Made by a program: the position numbers and the translations under genes. 64,000 nucleotides of DNA. It comes from Natrialba sp. SSL1. GTDB taxonomy: Archaea; Halobacteriota; Halobacteria; Halobacteriales; Natrialbaceae. Under the pieces are notes generated by a model. That model did no database searches and was not told where the DNA came from. It saw nothing but the letters and a program-made list of their open reading frames with translations. Location: positions 62,001 to 126,000 of the forward strand of contig NZ_MASN01000035.1 of NCBI RefSeq assembly GCF_001861355.1, given 5' to 3'. Of this stretch, positions 17,422 through 26,271 are shown one piece after another (position 1 is the first letter of the stretch; each line of letters starts with the position of its first letter).

Positions 17422-17485
17422 TTTCTCACGAGCACTACACAACGAGCGACGCAAGTCCAATATCGAAGATACCGTTCAGTACACC

Positions 17486-17492
17486 TATTATG
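17486..17492 (+). promoter_or_regulatory. TATA-like box for the gene at 17514
   Basis: TATTATG lies 22-28 bp before the ATG at 17514. Confidence 0.45.
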
Positions 17493-17513
17493 GGATACTG
17501 CTAACAGGATTCT

Positions 17514-17765
17514 ATGACGTACCGCGAACGGCTCTGTTCGACGAGTCTCGAGCCCTGGGACCACCCTCGACTTCTCATCCTCACCTGCGGCTTTGCTGCC
17601 GGAATCGGCGCTATCGTGGGAAACCTCATCGTCCCGCATCTCGTCGAGACAACCGCGCTCCACGTCGTTCTCGTTGGAGGACTGACCGGTCTCGCCGTGC
17701 TCCTCGGCTGTACGTTGCTGGCGTGGTACGAGATCAACGTTTCCAGTCCCAGTACCAGCGCGTAG
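17514..17765 (+). CDS. Hypothetical two-pass membrane protein
   Basis: An 83-residue protein with two predicted membrane helices (LLILTCGFAAGIGAIVGNLI and VVLVGGLTGLAVLLGCTLLA). A short N-terminal region (MTYRERLCSTSLEPWDHPR) precedes the first helix. It lies directly downstream of the duplicated tRNA-Ser end and could be part of a small acquired segment. No family is recognised. Confidence 0.6.
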   Translation: MTYRERLCSTSLEPWDHPRLLILTCGFAAGIGAIVGNLIVPHLVETTALHVVLVGGLTGLAVLLGCTLLAWYEINVSSPSTSA

Positions 17766-17833
17766 AAACAACGACTCCCGAAAAACGGTCGTTCTGTCGA
17801 CGTTATACTGCGACCGAAGGCACAAAAAGTGTG

Positions 17834-18877
17834 CTACCGGTAGGACAACTCGAGTTCCCGCGCTCGCTCTAGCAGTGCGTCGTCGTAGTGTTCCTCGGTC
17901 TGGGCGGGCCGCGTCTCGTCGATCGCGCGGACCTGCTGGATCGTGTTACGGAAGACCTTGAACGTCGCTTCGTCGACCATCTGGCCGTCGAGCGTCACGG
18001 CACCGGTTCCCTCGCGTTTGGCCTCGTTGAACCGTTCGATCTTGCTCACGTCGCGCTCGAGTTCCTCGGATGTCGGCATGTGGATCGTGTTGGCCTGGAT
18101 GGTCTGCTTGGGATAGAGCGACCAGGAGCCGTCGAGACCGAGGTGTGCTTCGTGTTCGACCTGATCCGCGTAGGCGTCGGCGTTGTAGTAGGTCAGCCCG
18201 GCGCGTTCTTTGAACAGGTCGTCGAACGGGCCGCCGATCGAGAGCAGGCCGCCGGCACTGGCCTCGTTCGAAAGTTCCTCGAGAAGGCCGTCCCAGCGCG
18301 GGCGACCGTCACCGAGGTCGCGGCCGCCGAGTTCGGCGGTGTAGTCGACGGGACCGAAGACGAGCGCAGTGAGTCGGGAGTCCTCGCCGAATTTTGCGAT
18401 CTTTCGGAGATCGGACTTCGCGCGTCCCGTCTCGATGATGATCGAGAGACCGATCGAGCCGTCGGGATAGCCGTGTTCGGATTCGGCCTCGGCGACGACC
18501 TCGGCGGCGCGTTTCACGTCCTCAAGTCGGCCGACCTTGGGGACGACGACGCCCTCGATTTCGTCGCCGAGTTCGGCGACGAGCTGGTCGATCTGGTTCC
18601 GGCCCTTCTCACGATACACTTCATCCTCGTAGCTCCACTCAACGCGGGGCCAGATTTCGCCGGGGAAGTCGTACTCGGGCACGCGGTCGATGGTGTTCTC
18701 CAGGCCCTCGGCTTTCATGTCGGGTGCGGTGCCGTCCTCTAAGTCGGGGACGAGCCAGTCGGGTGCCTGGAAGCCCTCGGCTGCGAGGCCGGAGACGAGG
18801 TACTTCGCCGAGTCGTCTTTCGGAACGGCGGCCGGTGCGGTCTGGAAGGTTCGGCAGAGTCGGATGTCGTCGGTCAT
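17834..18877 (-). CDS. beta-Methylmalyl-CoA/L-malyl-CoA lyase (CitE family)
   Basis: A 347-residue HpcH/HpaI-CitE aldolase-family enzyme. In the methylaspartate cycle it splits beta-methylmalyl-CoA into glyoxylate and propionyl-CoA. Visible features are the N-terminal LVPDLEDGTAP (acidic metal-binding region), VVVPKVGRLEDV, IIIETGRAKSDLR with the metal-ligand Glu, and FGPVDYTAELGG. It is the last gene of the leftward operon that encodes the preceding steps of the pathway, which makes the assignment firm. It ends about 68 bp from a convergent small gene. Confidence 0.93.
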   Translation of the reverse strand: MTDDIRLCRTFQTAPAAVPKDDSAKYLVSGLAAEGFQAPDWLVPDLEDGTAPDMKAEGLENTIDRVPEYDFPGEIWPRVEWSYEDEVYREKGRNQIDQLVAELGDEIEGVVVPKVGRLEDVKRAAEVVAEAESEHGYPDGSIGLSIIIETGRAKSDLRKIAKFGEDSRLTALVFGPVDYTAELGGRDLGDGRPRWDGLLEELSNEASAGGLLSIGGPFDDLFKERAGLTYYNADAYADQVEHEAHLGLDGSWSLYPKQTIQANTIHMPTSEELERDVSKIERFNEAKREGTGAVTLDGQMVDEATFKVFRNTIQQVRAIDETRPAQTEEHYDDALLERARELELSYR

Positions 18878-18925
18878 AGCTGATGTCGGTATGTTGTTTG
18901 TTGGAAACGTGGTCGCAAGTACTCG

Positions 18926-20083
18926 TTAGACTGTGCGCTTCTGAATCTCCGCTGTTCTGGTCCCCGAGTAGACGGGTTCGTCGTCCTGGTTGAACGCGAT
19001 GTGTTCGAACCGCACCGTTCCTGCCGCGTCGGTGGACGCGTCGTCCTCGGCGGAGAGCACGCGCGTAAACGCGTAGACGGTGTCGCCGGTCGCGACGAAC
19101 GTGTGGAACTGCTCGTCGTCGAAGCCGACCTCGCGCCAGGTTTGTTCGTCCGAGCGCGCGTGGCCGAGCGCGGTCGAGCGAGTCACGTCGCCGTAGGTGA
19201 CGATATCACCCGACGGCGAGTCGGTCATCACGTCGATGTTGTGGTGTTGCTTGGCCGTATTCAGCGTCGCGAGCGGCAGGGAGGCGACGGTTACGTCGTC
19301 CTGCGTGCGCCCGCGCTCGTGGCGGTAGGCGACCGCCGCGTTCTCGTCGCTTCCCTCGGCCGTCTCGAGTGCAGCCACGAAATCCTCGAAGTAACCGCCG
19401 TCGGGCGTGACGAACGTTTCGGGGAGCCTGGGTCCGTCGTCCTCTTTGTCTGACTCCGCCGTGGCGGTGCCGCCGTCCGTCGCGACCGGTTCGCGCCGCG
19501 GAATCATGTTCGTCCGCTCGTACGAGCAGAGCACGTCACCCGTCTCGGCGTCCGTGCCGCGCGTTCGCCACGTGACGATGCCGAACTCGGGACGGGAACT
19601 CGAGGTCGCCGTCGAGACGACCTCGCTTTCGACGTGGAGTTCGGTGCCGGCGTAGACCGGCGTGCCGGGGAACCGGACGTCCGTCCGGCCGAGGAAGTAG
19701 CCGCCCTTCTCGCTCAGATCCTCGACGGTGATGCCGAGCGTGGCAGCGGTGAGGTAGTCCGGATGGATCGGCGGTTCGTCGAAGCCGCGTTCCGCGGCGG
19801 CGTCGGCGCGCCAGTAGGCCGGATCGTGGTTGAGCGTCTGGCTCAGCCACGACTCGTTGCCCCAGCGGGTGAGCGTGAGTCCGGGGTCGTGCTCGAGGAG
19901 GTCGCCTTCCGCGAAGTCCTCGAAGTAGTTCCCCTTCTCCTTCGTCTCGACCTGCTCGAGTGCCTGTGCAAACGTGTCGGGATCGGTCCAGTCAACCGGT
20001 CGCGGTTCGGGTTGCTCGCCGCTCCCGTTGTCGGCGTCGGTGTCGGTGTCGGTGTCGGACCCCCGTTGTGACTCTCTAGTCAT
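18926..20083 (-). CDS. mch: Mesaconyl-CoA hydratase (MaoC-like, double hot-dog)
   Basis: A 385-residue protein with two hot-dog/MaoC-like halves. It would hydrate mesaconyl-C1-CoA to beta-methylmalyl-CoA. An N-terminal half with YFEDFAEGDLLEHDPGLTLT and a second half around YFEDFVAALETAEG are seen, with the dehydratase-like VFSTR-type segments replaced by NIDVMTDSPSGDIVTYGDV. The first 25 residues contain an acidic low-complexity stretch (DTDTDTDADNGSGE) encoded by GTGTCG-type hexamers (20030-20058). It overlaps the upstream mal gene by 8 bp. Confidence 0.92.
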   Translation of the reverse strand: MTRESQRGSDTDTDTDADNGSGEQPEPRPVDWTDPDTFAQALEQVETKEKGNYFEDFAEGDLLEHDPGLTLTRWGNESWLSQTLNHDPAYWRADAAAERGFDEPPIHPDYLTAATLGITVEDLSEKGGYFLGRTDVRFPGTPVYAGTELHVESEVVSTATSSSRPEFGIVTWRTRGTDAETGDVLCSYERTNMIPRREPVATDGGTATAESDKEDDGPRLPETFVTPDGGYFEDFVAALETAEGSDENAAVAYRHERGRTQDDVTVASLPLATLNTAKQHHNIDVMTDSPSGDIVTYGDVTRSTALGHARSDEQTWREVGFDDEQFHTFVATGDTVYAFTRVLSAEDDASTDAAGTVRFEHIAFNQDDEPVYSGTRTAEIQKRTV

Positions 20084-21362
20084 CTGCAGTAATTTCGTCA
20101 GCCTTTGTCTCTGTCTCAGTGGTTTGCTCGCGGTTCCGGCGGGCGATGGTCCGTCGCATCTCGTTCTCGACGATCATGTAGCCCTCGTCGAACCCCATGC
20201 CGGGCTTTGCGAGCACCTGTGCGGCGTCCGTCGCGAGCGCGACGTGTGCGCAGGCGCGTGCGGACGTTTCCGTCTCGTTGCAGGTCCCGCCGAGGTAGGC
20301 GCGAGTCTCGGTCCCCTCGCAGTACCGGACGGCCTGTCCGCTGCGGTGGACCCCGCCCAGGTCGGGCGTCTTGATCTGCACCAGGTCCGCTGCGCCCGCG
20401 TCGACGAACGCCTGCACGTCCTCGAAGGTGTTACACCACTCGTCGGCGACGATGTCGACGCCGACGCCGGCTTCTTGCAGTCCCGTGCGGAGTTCGACCA
20501 TCGCCTCGATCTGTGCCTCGCGACTCCCCGCGTCCATCGGCCCCTCGATCTGGATCGGATACGGCGCAGCGGCCGTCTCGAGTGCGGCGAAGTAGTCGAT
20601 CACCTCGTCGCGGTCGTAGGGCGCGCCGAACACCTCGCCGATCATGCCGTAGACGTCGATGTGGAATCGCGGCTCGTAGCCATCGGGGCCGAGTTCCTGC
20701 GAGCGCTCGGTGAGCCACTCGACGTACTCGAGTAGCGTCTCTCCATGTTCCCCAATCTTCTCGACGCTGTTGATCAGCGCGTGCGGGAGGACGGGGACGC
20801 CCTTGATGAACATCTTCTCGGTGTTGGCGTAGCGGTTGTCGCCGGACTGGCCGAAGACGGACACGGGGTCGCTCGCGGGTGCCGTGCCGAGCGCGTCGGC
20901 GAGGACGTCGGTCCGGGTCGTTCCCTGGGCTGTGGCCGCGGCGGCGAGCAGCGCCTGGGAGACGCCGTAGCGGATCGCGGTGTGGAGTCGATCGCCGCCG
21001 GTCTCGAGGTCCTCGAGGAGGTCCGCGTTCGCGAGGAACTCGGTCGCGTCGCGTCCGGCGAGTGCCTCGGCGACGGGACCCTCGACGACGGGAGCGTACT
21101 CCGCAGCCTGAAAGAGCGGGTCACGTCCGCCCGTGCCGGAGTACTGGACTGCGGCGCAGTCGCCGCGGTGAGTGGTGCCGTCGGCGAGTTCGATATCGAC
21201 GATGAGCGTCTCGCCGGCCTGCCGAATCTCGTCGAAGCCGTCGGTGATGGGCTCGCCGTCGTAGGTGAACCCGTCCTGTTCGGCACCCTGTTTGATCGCG
21301 CGCTGGTCGTCGAAGAAGAACCCGGAGTAGCCGGGCGTCGCGTGGATGTCTGTGATCTGCAT
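20076..21362 (-). CDS. mal: Methylaspartate ammonia-lyase
   Basis: A 428-residue enolase-superfamily enzyme that removes ammonia from L-threo-3-methylaspartate to give mesaconate. Motifs visible are FHIDVYGMIGEVF (first metal Asp), IQIEGPMDAGSREAQIEAM (Glu ligand), VDIVADEWCNTFEDVQAF (Asp ligand), and the catalytic Lys region ADLVQIKTPDLGGV. The length agrees with clostridial enzymes. The ATG at 21362 is used. It lies between glmE and mch in one operon. Confidence 0.96.
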   Translation of the reverse strand: MQITDIHATPGYSGFFFDDQRAIKQGAEQDGFTYDGEPITDGFDEIRQAGETLIVDIELADGTTHRGDCAAVQYSGTGGRDPLFQAAEYAPVVEGPVAEALAGRDATEFLANADLLEDLETGGDRLHTAIRYGVSQALLAAAATAQGTTRTDVLADALGTAPASDPVSVFGQSGDNRYANTEKMFIKGVPVLPHALINSVEKIGEHGETLLEYVEWLTERSQELGPDGYEPRFHIDVYGMIGEVFGAPYDRDEVIDYFAALETAAAPYPIQIEGPMDAGSREAQIEAMVELRTGLQEAGVGVDIVADEWCNTFEDVQAFVDAGAADLVQIKTPDLGGVHRSGQAVRYCEGTETRAYLGGTCNETETSARACAHVALATDAAQVLAKPGMGFDEGYMIVENEMRRTIARRNREQTTETETKADEITADD

Positions 21363-21398
21363 TCTCGATGTGTGTGCGTCGTAGTCGTGTTCGTGTTC

Positions 21399-22838
21399 TT
21401 AGACGTCCCCCGCGTTCTGCGGGCGACCGATGAGTTTGCCGTCGCTGATCGCGTCGACGTCGTCTGCCACCATGCGGAACGACTGATCGCGGCCCTCGGT
21501 GTCTGCACGCCGCGAGAGCCTGGCCTTGTGGATCTCCTTGATATCGTCGTCCATCGCGAGGTCGGCCCACTCGAAGATGCGGACGCGGCCGTCGTCGTCG
21601 CGAGCCGGGAGGACCGCTCCTCGTGCGCTGTCACTCGGTGCGAACGGCACGTCGAGCGCTCCCGAGTCGAACGCCTTGATGGTTCCCTGGACGACGTCGC
21701 CGTCGCCGTGCTCGAAGATGGTGTCCATCAGACACCGGGTCTCGCGCTCGATCAAGTCCTGTTCCTCGGCGATGCCGTCGATGTCGATCTCCTGCTCGAT
21801 CGCCATATCGATGACCTGGCGCGTCGTGCGCAGGCCGGAGGCGTTCGCCTCCTTCGTCGGCACGCCCTGGAACTCCTGGGGCGACTTCGTGATGACCTTG
21901 TCTGGCTGTGCAATCGCGGCCGTCATTCCGCCGAGACTGATCACGCCGTTGGCGCGGGCCTCGTCCGGCGGGAAGCCGCCCATCCACTCGTGGAAGACGG
22001 TCGTGACGACGACCTCGTCGGGCAGGTACTCGTCGCCAAGCTTCTGGAGGGCGTTCAGGGCCGCAACGTCCTGCACGACGTTGCCGACCTGCCCGTAGCC
22101 GAGCGTGATCGAGCGCACGCCCTGCGTCGCGGCGAGCTGGCCCTCGACGATCATGATCGCGATGGCGATCGATGGCGGAACCAGGGTACCGGTCAGGGGA
22201 CCGAACGGCTCGCGGTTGATCCGCACTCCGCGCTCCGTGTAGGCTCCTGCGAGCCGGTCGACGAACTGCCACTTCTCGATGGTCTCCTCGAGTCCGTGGC
22301 GTTTCGTGTACGGAATGTTGTAGGAGATCGGCCCGCCCTCGAAGCTCTGGAAGCCGCCGGCGAAGGTGATCGCCGCCAGCAAGCGCGCGTCGGGCGTGCC
22401 GTGGCGAACCTCGATCGGGGCGTCGATCGCCTCGATCAAGTCCCGACAGCCCTCCACACCGTGGTTGACCGCCGGAAACCCGTTGAGGGTGTCCTCGCCG
22501 GTCTCGCGGGCCTTCTCGAGTCCCTCCTGTGCCTTTTCGTACTCGTTATCGCGCGTGTACGAGTCGATCGTGGTTGGCAGGAGGTCCGCCTGTCCCGATT
22601 CGTGGAGGTACTCGAGTAGCTCGATCTGGTCGTCGAGTCGCGGGACGCCGGCCCGTGGCTGCAAGAGCGGCTTGTCCGCGTTCTCGAGGACGTCGGCGAA
22701 GCGCTTGTGGGCAGGCAGTGACTCGTGGTAGTCGATGGCTTCGTCGAAGTCGACTGCGCCCCCCGTCGGCCAGTCGGACCGGATTTCGTCGTCGATACGC
22801 CGTAGCTCGTCGGCTGGAATGCGTTCGTCTCGTATCAT
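21399..22838 (-). CDS. glmE: Glutamate mutase (methylaspartate mutase) epsilon subunit
   Basis: A 479-residue catalytic subunit of coenzyme B12-dependent glutamate mutase, which converts L-glutamate to threo-3-methylaspartate. Visible family segments include LLQPRAGVPRLDDQIELL, FAGGFQSFEGGPISYNIPY, and EGQLAATQGVRSITLGYGQ. The ATG at 22838 (MIRDERIPADELRR) is chosen; the much longer open frame upstream is the shadow of glmS. Only 7 bp separate it from glmS, so the two subunits are made together. Confidence 0.96.
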   Translation of the reverse strand: MIRDERIPADELRRIDDEIRSDWPTGGAVDFDEAIDYHESLPAHKRFADVLENADKPLLQPRAGVPRLDDQIELLEYLHESGQADLLPTTIDSYTRDNEYEKAQEGLEKARETGEDTLNGFPAVNHGVEGCRDLIEAIDAPIEVRHGTPDARLLAAITFAGGFQSFEGGPISYNIPYTKRHGLEETIEKWQFVDRLAGAYTERGVRINREPFGPLTGTLVPPSIAIAIMIVEGQLAATQGVRSITLGYGQVGNVVQDVAALNALQKLGDEYLPDEVVVTTVFHEWMGGFPPDEARANGVISLGGMTAAIAQPDKVITKSPQEFQGVPTKEANASGLRTTRQVIDMAIEQEIDIDGIAEEQDLIERETRCLMDTIFEHGDGDVVQGTIKAFDSGALDVPFAPSDSARGAVLPARDDDGRVRIFEWADLAMDDDIKEIHKARLSRRADTEGRDQSFRMVADDVDAISDGKLIGRPQNAGDV

Positions 22839-22845
22839 CTGGCCT

Positions 22846-23286
22846 CTATGAGCTGATGGTCGCGCGCTCGGCCTCCATCGTCGTGATCTGGAGGTCCTGT
22901 CGGAGCGCAGCGATCGCCTCTTCGGGATCAGTTTCGGAGTTAAAGACCCGGTCGAAACCGAGTTCTTCGAACGTCTCCCGCGTCTGCTCGAAGTCGTCCT
23001 GTCCGACGGCGAGGTTGCCGCCGATGTAGGTGAGTGCGTCGACGCCTTCGGCGTCGAGCACGTCGTGGAATCCCTGGCAGTCCTGCTCGGCGTGTCCGTA
23101 GAGGGAGGAAACCAGTACGGCCTCGGCATCGTGTGCTACTGCGGCCTCGGCGAAGTCCTCCTGGGAGGTCTGGACGCCGAGGTTGATGACGTCGAAGCCA
23201 GCTGCACTGAATGCCTGCTCGAGGATCGTAATGCCGACGACGTGGGCGTCAGAGCCAATCACGCCGAGGACGACCGTTTGGGACAT
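22846..23286 (-). CDS. glmS: Glutamate mutase sigma subunit, B12-binding
   Basis: A 146-residue cobalamin-binding subunit. The base-off B12 motif DxHxxG is present (GSDAHVVGITILEQAF, with His as the lower axial ligand), followed by VSSLYGHAEQDCQGF and TYIGGNLAVG as in the family. The ATG at 23286 has a TATA box 26 bp upstream (23312-23320). The longer frame would add five residues. It is the first gene of the five-gene methylaspartate-cycle operon. Confidence 0.96.
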   Translation of the reverse strand: MSQTVVLGVIGSDAHVVGITILEQAFSAAGFDVINLGVQTSQEDFAEAAVAHDAEAVLVSSLYGHAEQDCQGFHDVLDAEGVDALTYIGGNLAVGQDDFEQTRETFEELGFDRVFNSETDPEEAIAALRQDLQITTMEAERATISS

Positions 23287-23311
23287 CGTATGCAGAATCA
23301 TGATGGACTTC

Positions 23312-23320
23312 GGTATAAAG
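23312..23320 (-). promoter_or_regulatory. TATA box of the glmS-glmE-mal-mch-mcl operon
   Basis: Read leftward this is CTTTATACC, 26 bp before the glmS ATG. The 150-bp divergent spacer with the mct gene also holds a CCTTAAACACCTTAAC direct repeat (about 23344-23359) that could be a shared control site. Confidence 0.65.
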
Positions 23321-23407
23321 TTAATGATCTTCCATGATAATATTCCTTAAACACCTTAACAGCCTCTCAATGACACACGTTCACACCTACATAATCAATG
23401 GTAAAGG

Positions 23408-23415
23408 TTTAGATA
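23408..23415 (+). promoter_or_regulatory. TATA-like box of the mesaconate CoA-transferase gene
   Basis: TTTAGATA lies 23-30 bp before the ATG at 23438. Confidence 0.55.
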
Positions 23416-23437
23416 TCGGTATCGCAACGAGACCACC

Positions 23438-24625
23438 ATGGGCGCACTCTCGAATCTGCGCGTGCTGGATCTGACGCAGGTCCTCGCGGGCCCGTACTGT
23501 ACGATGTTACTCGCGGACATGGGTGCCGACGTGGTCAAAATCGAACGGCCCGGCGGCGACCTGATCCGCTCGAACCCGCCGTTCGTCGACGACCCCGAGG
23601 AAGAAGCCTACGGCGGCTACTTCCAGAGCGTCAACCGCGGCAAGCGCAGCATCGAACTCGATTTCAACGACGACGAGGATCGCGCGGACTTCCTCTCGCT
23701 GGTCGAGGAAGCCGACATCGTCGTCGAGAACTATCGCGCGGGCACGATGGAAAAGTACGACCTGGGCTACGAGACGCTCACCGAGCACAACCCGCAACTG
23801 ATCTACTCCTCGATCCGCGGCTTCGGCGATCCGCGCACGGGCGAGACGGACCGGCAGGGCCAGCCCTCCTTCGACCTCATCGCCCAGGCGCTCGGCGGCG
23901 TCATGGAGACCACCGGGCAGGAGGACGGCCCGCCGACGAAAGTCGGTCCCGGTATCGGCGACCTCTTTACGGCCACGCTGAACTGTATCGGCATCCTCGC
24001 CGCGGTCAACCACCGCGAACAGACCGGCGAGGGCCAGTACGTCGACACCGGCATGTACGACTCCATGCTCAGCCTGACCGAACGCGCCATCTACCAGCAG
24101 TCCTACACCGGCGAGGCCCCTTCCAGACGGGGCAACTCCCACCCGACGCTGTTCCCCTACGACGCCTTCGAGACGCAGGACGGCCACACCGTCATCGCCG
24201 CCTTCGGCACGAATCACTGGAACGAGGTCTGTGACGCGATGGGCCGCGAGGATCTCGCCGAGGAGTACCCCACCGCTGCGGAGCGCCTCGAAAACCGAGA
24301 GTCCCTGCGCGAGGAGATCGCCGACTGGGCCAGGGGGCTGACCAACGACGAACTCGTGGGTGCACTCGAGGGCCGGGTCCCTGTCGCGCCAGTCCAGACG
24401 ACCGAGGAGATTTTCGAGGATCCACACGTCGAAACGCGAGAGATGCTCGTGCCGGTGGAACAGCCAGGGACGGACGAGAAAGTCGAGATCGCGGGCTCAC
24501 CGATCAAGATGACCGAGACGCCGCCGCAGCCGCGTGGCCGCGCGCCGTTGCTCGACGAGCACCGCGAGGAGGTGCTTGGCTCGGATGAGACGACGACGGA
24601 TGTCGAGCAGGCGGCCGACGACTAG
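23438..24625 (+). CDS. mct: Succinyl-CoA:mesaconate CoA-transferase (CaiB/BaiF family III)
   Basis: A 395-residue family III CoA-transferase. The start LRVLDLTQVLAGPYCTMLLADMGADVVKIE (landmarks at residues 7-36) is diagnostic. The catalytic Asp is expected near QYVDTGMYDSMLS, where the VDT(G/A)M(Y/L)D motif is visible. By context it activates mesaconate to mesaconyl-CoA, the step between mal and mch. It is divergent from the other cycle genes and shares their control region. The tail (about 380-395) is acidic. Confidence 0.93.
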   Translation: MGALSNLRVLDLTQVLAGPYCTMLLADMGADVVKIERPGGDLIRSNPPFVDDPEEEAYGGYFQSVNRGKRSIELDFNDDEDRADFLSLVEEADIVVENYRAGTMEKYDLGYETLTEHNPQLIYSSIRGFGDPRTGETDRQGQPSFDLIAQALGGVMETTGQEDGPPTKVGPGIGDLFTATLNCIGILAAVNHREQTGEGQYVDTGMYDSMLSLTERAIYQQSYTGEAPSRRGNSHPTLFPYDAFETQDGHTVIAAFGTNHWNEVCDAMGREDLAEEYPTAAERLENRESLREEIADWARGLTNDELVGALEGRVPVAPVQTTEEIFEDPHVETREMLVPVEQPGTDEKVEIAGSPIKMTETPPQPRGRAPLLDEHREEVLGSDETTTDVEQAADD

Positions 24626-24755
24626 CTGACAACAGCAATAAACTGGCAACGGCCACAGCTTGGGTCAGATGCCCGATTTTCAGTTTCCAGGGTTGTTCCC
24701 GTGCCATGTTGACACACATGACTAGTGATAAGTAAGGCGCGCCCTTGCTCCGGAT

Positions 24756-25556
24756 ATGTCACCACCTGACGGCACGGACACCGAGTGGGACAGCACCTCT
24801 TACGACGGCGACCACTCGTTCGTCTTCGAGTACGGCGAGGACGTCGTCGACCTGCTGGAGCCAGCGCCGGACGAACGAATCCTCGACCTCGGCTGTGGCA
24901 CCGGCCATCTGACCGACCAGATCGCCCGAAACGGCGCTGACGTCGTCGGACTGGACGCCTCTGCGGAGATGCTCGCCGAGGCCCGCAAGCGCTATTCCGA
25001 CCGCGAGTTCGTCCGCGCAGACGCGCGCGACTTTTCCTTCGAAACCGACTTCGACGCTGTCTTCTCGAACGCGGCGCTGCACTGGATTCCCGACCAGGAC
25101 GCCGTCCTCGACTCCGTCGCGGCGTCGCTGCGACCGGGCGGCCGGTTCGTCGCCGAACTCGGTGGCGTCGGCAACGTGCAGTCGATCGTCGAGGCGGTAC
25201 GCGCCGCTGCGGGCGAGCGCGGCTACGATGTCGACTCCCCGTGGTACTTCCCGAGCGTCGGCGAGTACGCGACGGTACTCGAGTCCAACGGCTTCGAGGT
25301 CCGGTATGCAACGTTGTTCGATCGGCCGACGGGGCTCGACGGCGGCGCGGACGGGCTGGCCTCGTGGCTCGCGATGTTTGGTGATGAGCTATTCGCGGCG
25401 GTGCCGGAAGCCGAACACGCGGACGTGATCGGGGCGGTCGAGGACCGACTTCGCGACGAGTACTTCGTCGACGGGACGTGGGTTGCGGACTATCGTCGGC
25501 TTCGTGTCGTTGCTGTTCGGCCGTCCGCAGCGCGGTCTGTTCCGAGAGACGAGTAA
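24756..25556 (+). CDS. SAM-dependent methyltransferase
   Basis: A 266-residue class I methyltransferase resembling trans-aconitate 2-methyltransferase. Motif I is ILDLGCGTGHLTDQIA, with an acidic motif II (VVGLDASAEML). FSNAALHWIPDQDAVLDSVA follows, then motif LRPGGRFVAELGG. The C-terminal half contains WYFPSVGEYATVLESNGFEV, common in this subgroup. It stands alone, 130 bp after mct. The substrate cannot be deduced. Confidence 0.9.
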   Translation: MSPPDGTDTEWDSTSYDGDHSFVFEYGEDVVDLLEPAPDERILDLGCGTGHLTDQIARNGADVVGLDASAEMLAEARKRYSDREFVRADARDFSFETDFDAVFSNAALHWIPDQDAVLDSVAASLRPGGRFVAELGGVGNVQSIVEAVRAAAGERGYDVDSPWYFPSVGEYATVLESNGFEVRYATLFDRPTGLDGGADGLASWLAMFGDELFAAVPEAEHADVIGAVEDRLRDEYFVDGTWVADYRRLRVVAVRPSAARSVPRDE

Positions 25557-25620
25557 CTGGGCCGATTGGTGGCAAATTGGAAGCAGCGCCAAACTGTCTG
25601 TGCACAGGGCGGAAACCGCG

Positions 25621-26094
25621 TCACTCCAGCGGCTCTGCGTAGTCGACCTGCTTCTGTCGGAAGCCCACCTCACGGTAGAAGCGGCGCGCGTCTTCGTTGT
25701 GCCACTCACAGGACACCTTCAGGTGGTCACAGCCGCGCTCGCGGGCCAAGTCTCGAACGAGCTCGATAACTCGTGAGCCGTGGCCCTGATTCCGATGTGC
25801 CTCGTCGATCGCGAGATTCACGATACGGAGATACTGCGAGTAGCGCCGCGACGGGTGAGCGCCCTCGCGAAGCGTGACGAAGCCGATAGTGGTGTCCTCG
25901 TGAACGATCAGATAGTCGGTGATCGACTCGTCGTCGAAATGCGCCCGAAAGCCGTCGTCGGGGACCTCGTCGAGGGCGGTGTACTCGAGTTCGTTCAGTT
26001 CATCGTAGGGTTCCATCGCGGTTGCGAGTGCGTACCAGCGTGCGACGAGGTCGTCGAGGTCGGCTGCGTTGGCTTCGACGAGTTCTGGGGTCAT
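25621..26094 (-). CDS. GNAT family N-acetyltransferase
   Basis: A 157-residue acetyltransferase. The GNAT core is clear: LRIVNLAIDEAHRNQGHGSRVIELV (acetyl-CoA binding site Q/RxxGxG/A written as RNQGHGSR) and CEWHNEDARRFYREVGFRQ. The ATG at 26094 (MTPELVEAN) gives a normal N-terminus, and the upstream open frame is not coding-like. Substrate unknown. Confidence 0.87.
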   Translation of the reverse strand: MTPELVEANAADLDDLVARWYALATAMEPYDELNELEYTALDEVPDDGFRAHFDDESITDYLIVHEDTTIGFVTLREGAHPSRRYSQYLRIVNLAIDEAHRNQGHGSRVIELVRDLARERGCDHLKVSCEWHNEDARRFYREVGFRQKQVDYAEPLE

Positions 26095-26271
26095 ACGCCG
26101 AGTGGGTGGCGTTCGTTCTTGAACGTGTGGACGGTGTGGGTCACGCTCACAATCGATTTGTGTAATTTGTGTATACCGTTCCGCGTGTGCGTTTCTCCCC
26201 GTTGGAGGGCCGAGCGGCAACCCCCGCGAGTAAAGGTAACCCTTTTGCGGGACCCACACACACGTCCGAGT

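Noticed and set aside
20745-22619. A 624-codon rightward frame opposite mal and glmE
   Set aside because: It is a reverse-complement shadow of two well-identified enzymes; long antisense frames are expected at this G+C.
17834-24625. The idea that the duplicated tRNA-Ser end marks the edge of an island carrying the methylaspartate cluster
   Set aside because: Both copies lie on the same side of the cluster, 45 bp apart. I saw no third copy beyond 24.6 kb, and the cluster's codon use looks native.
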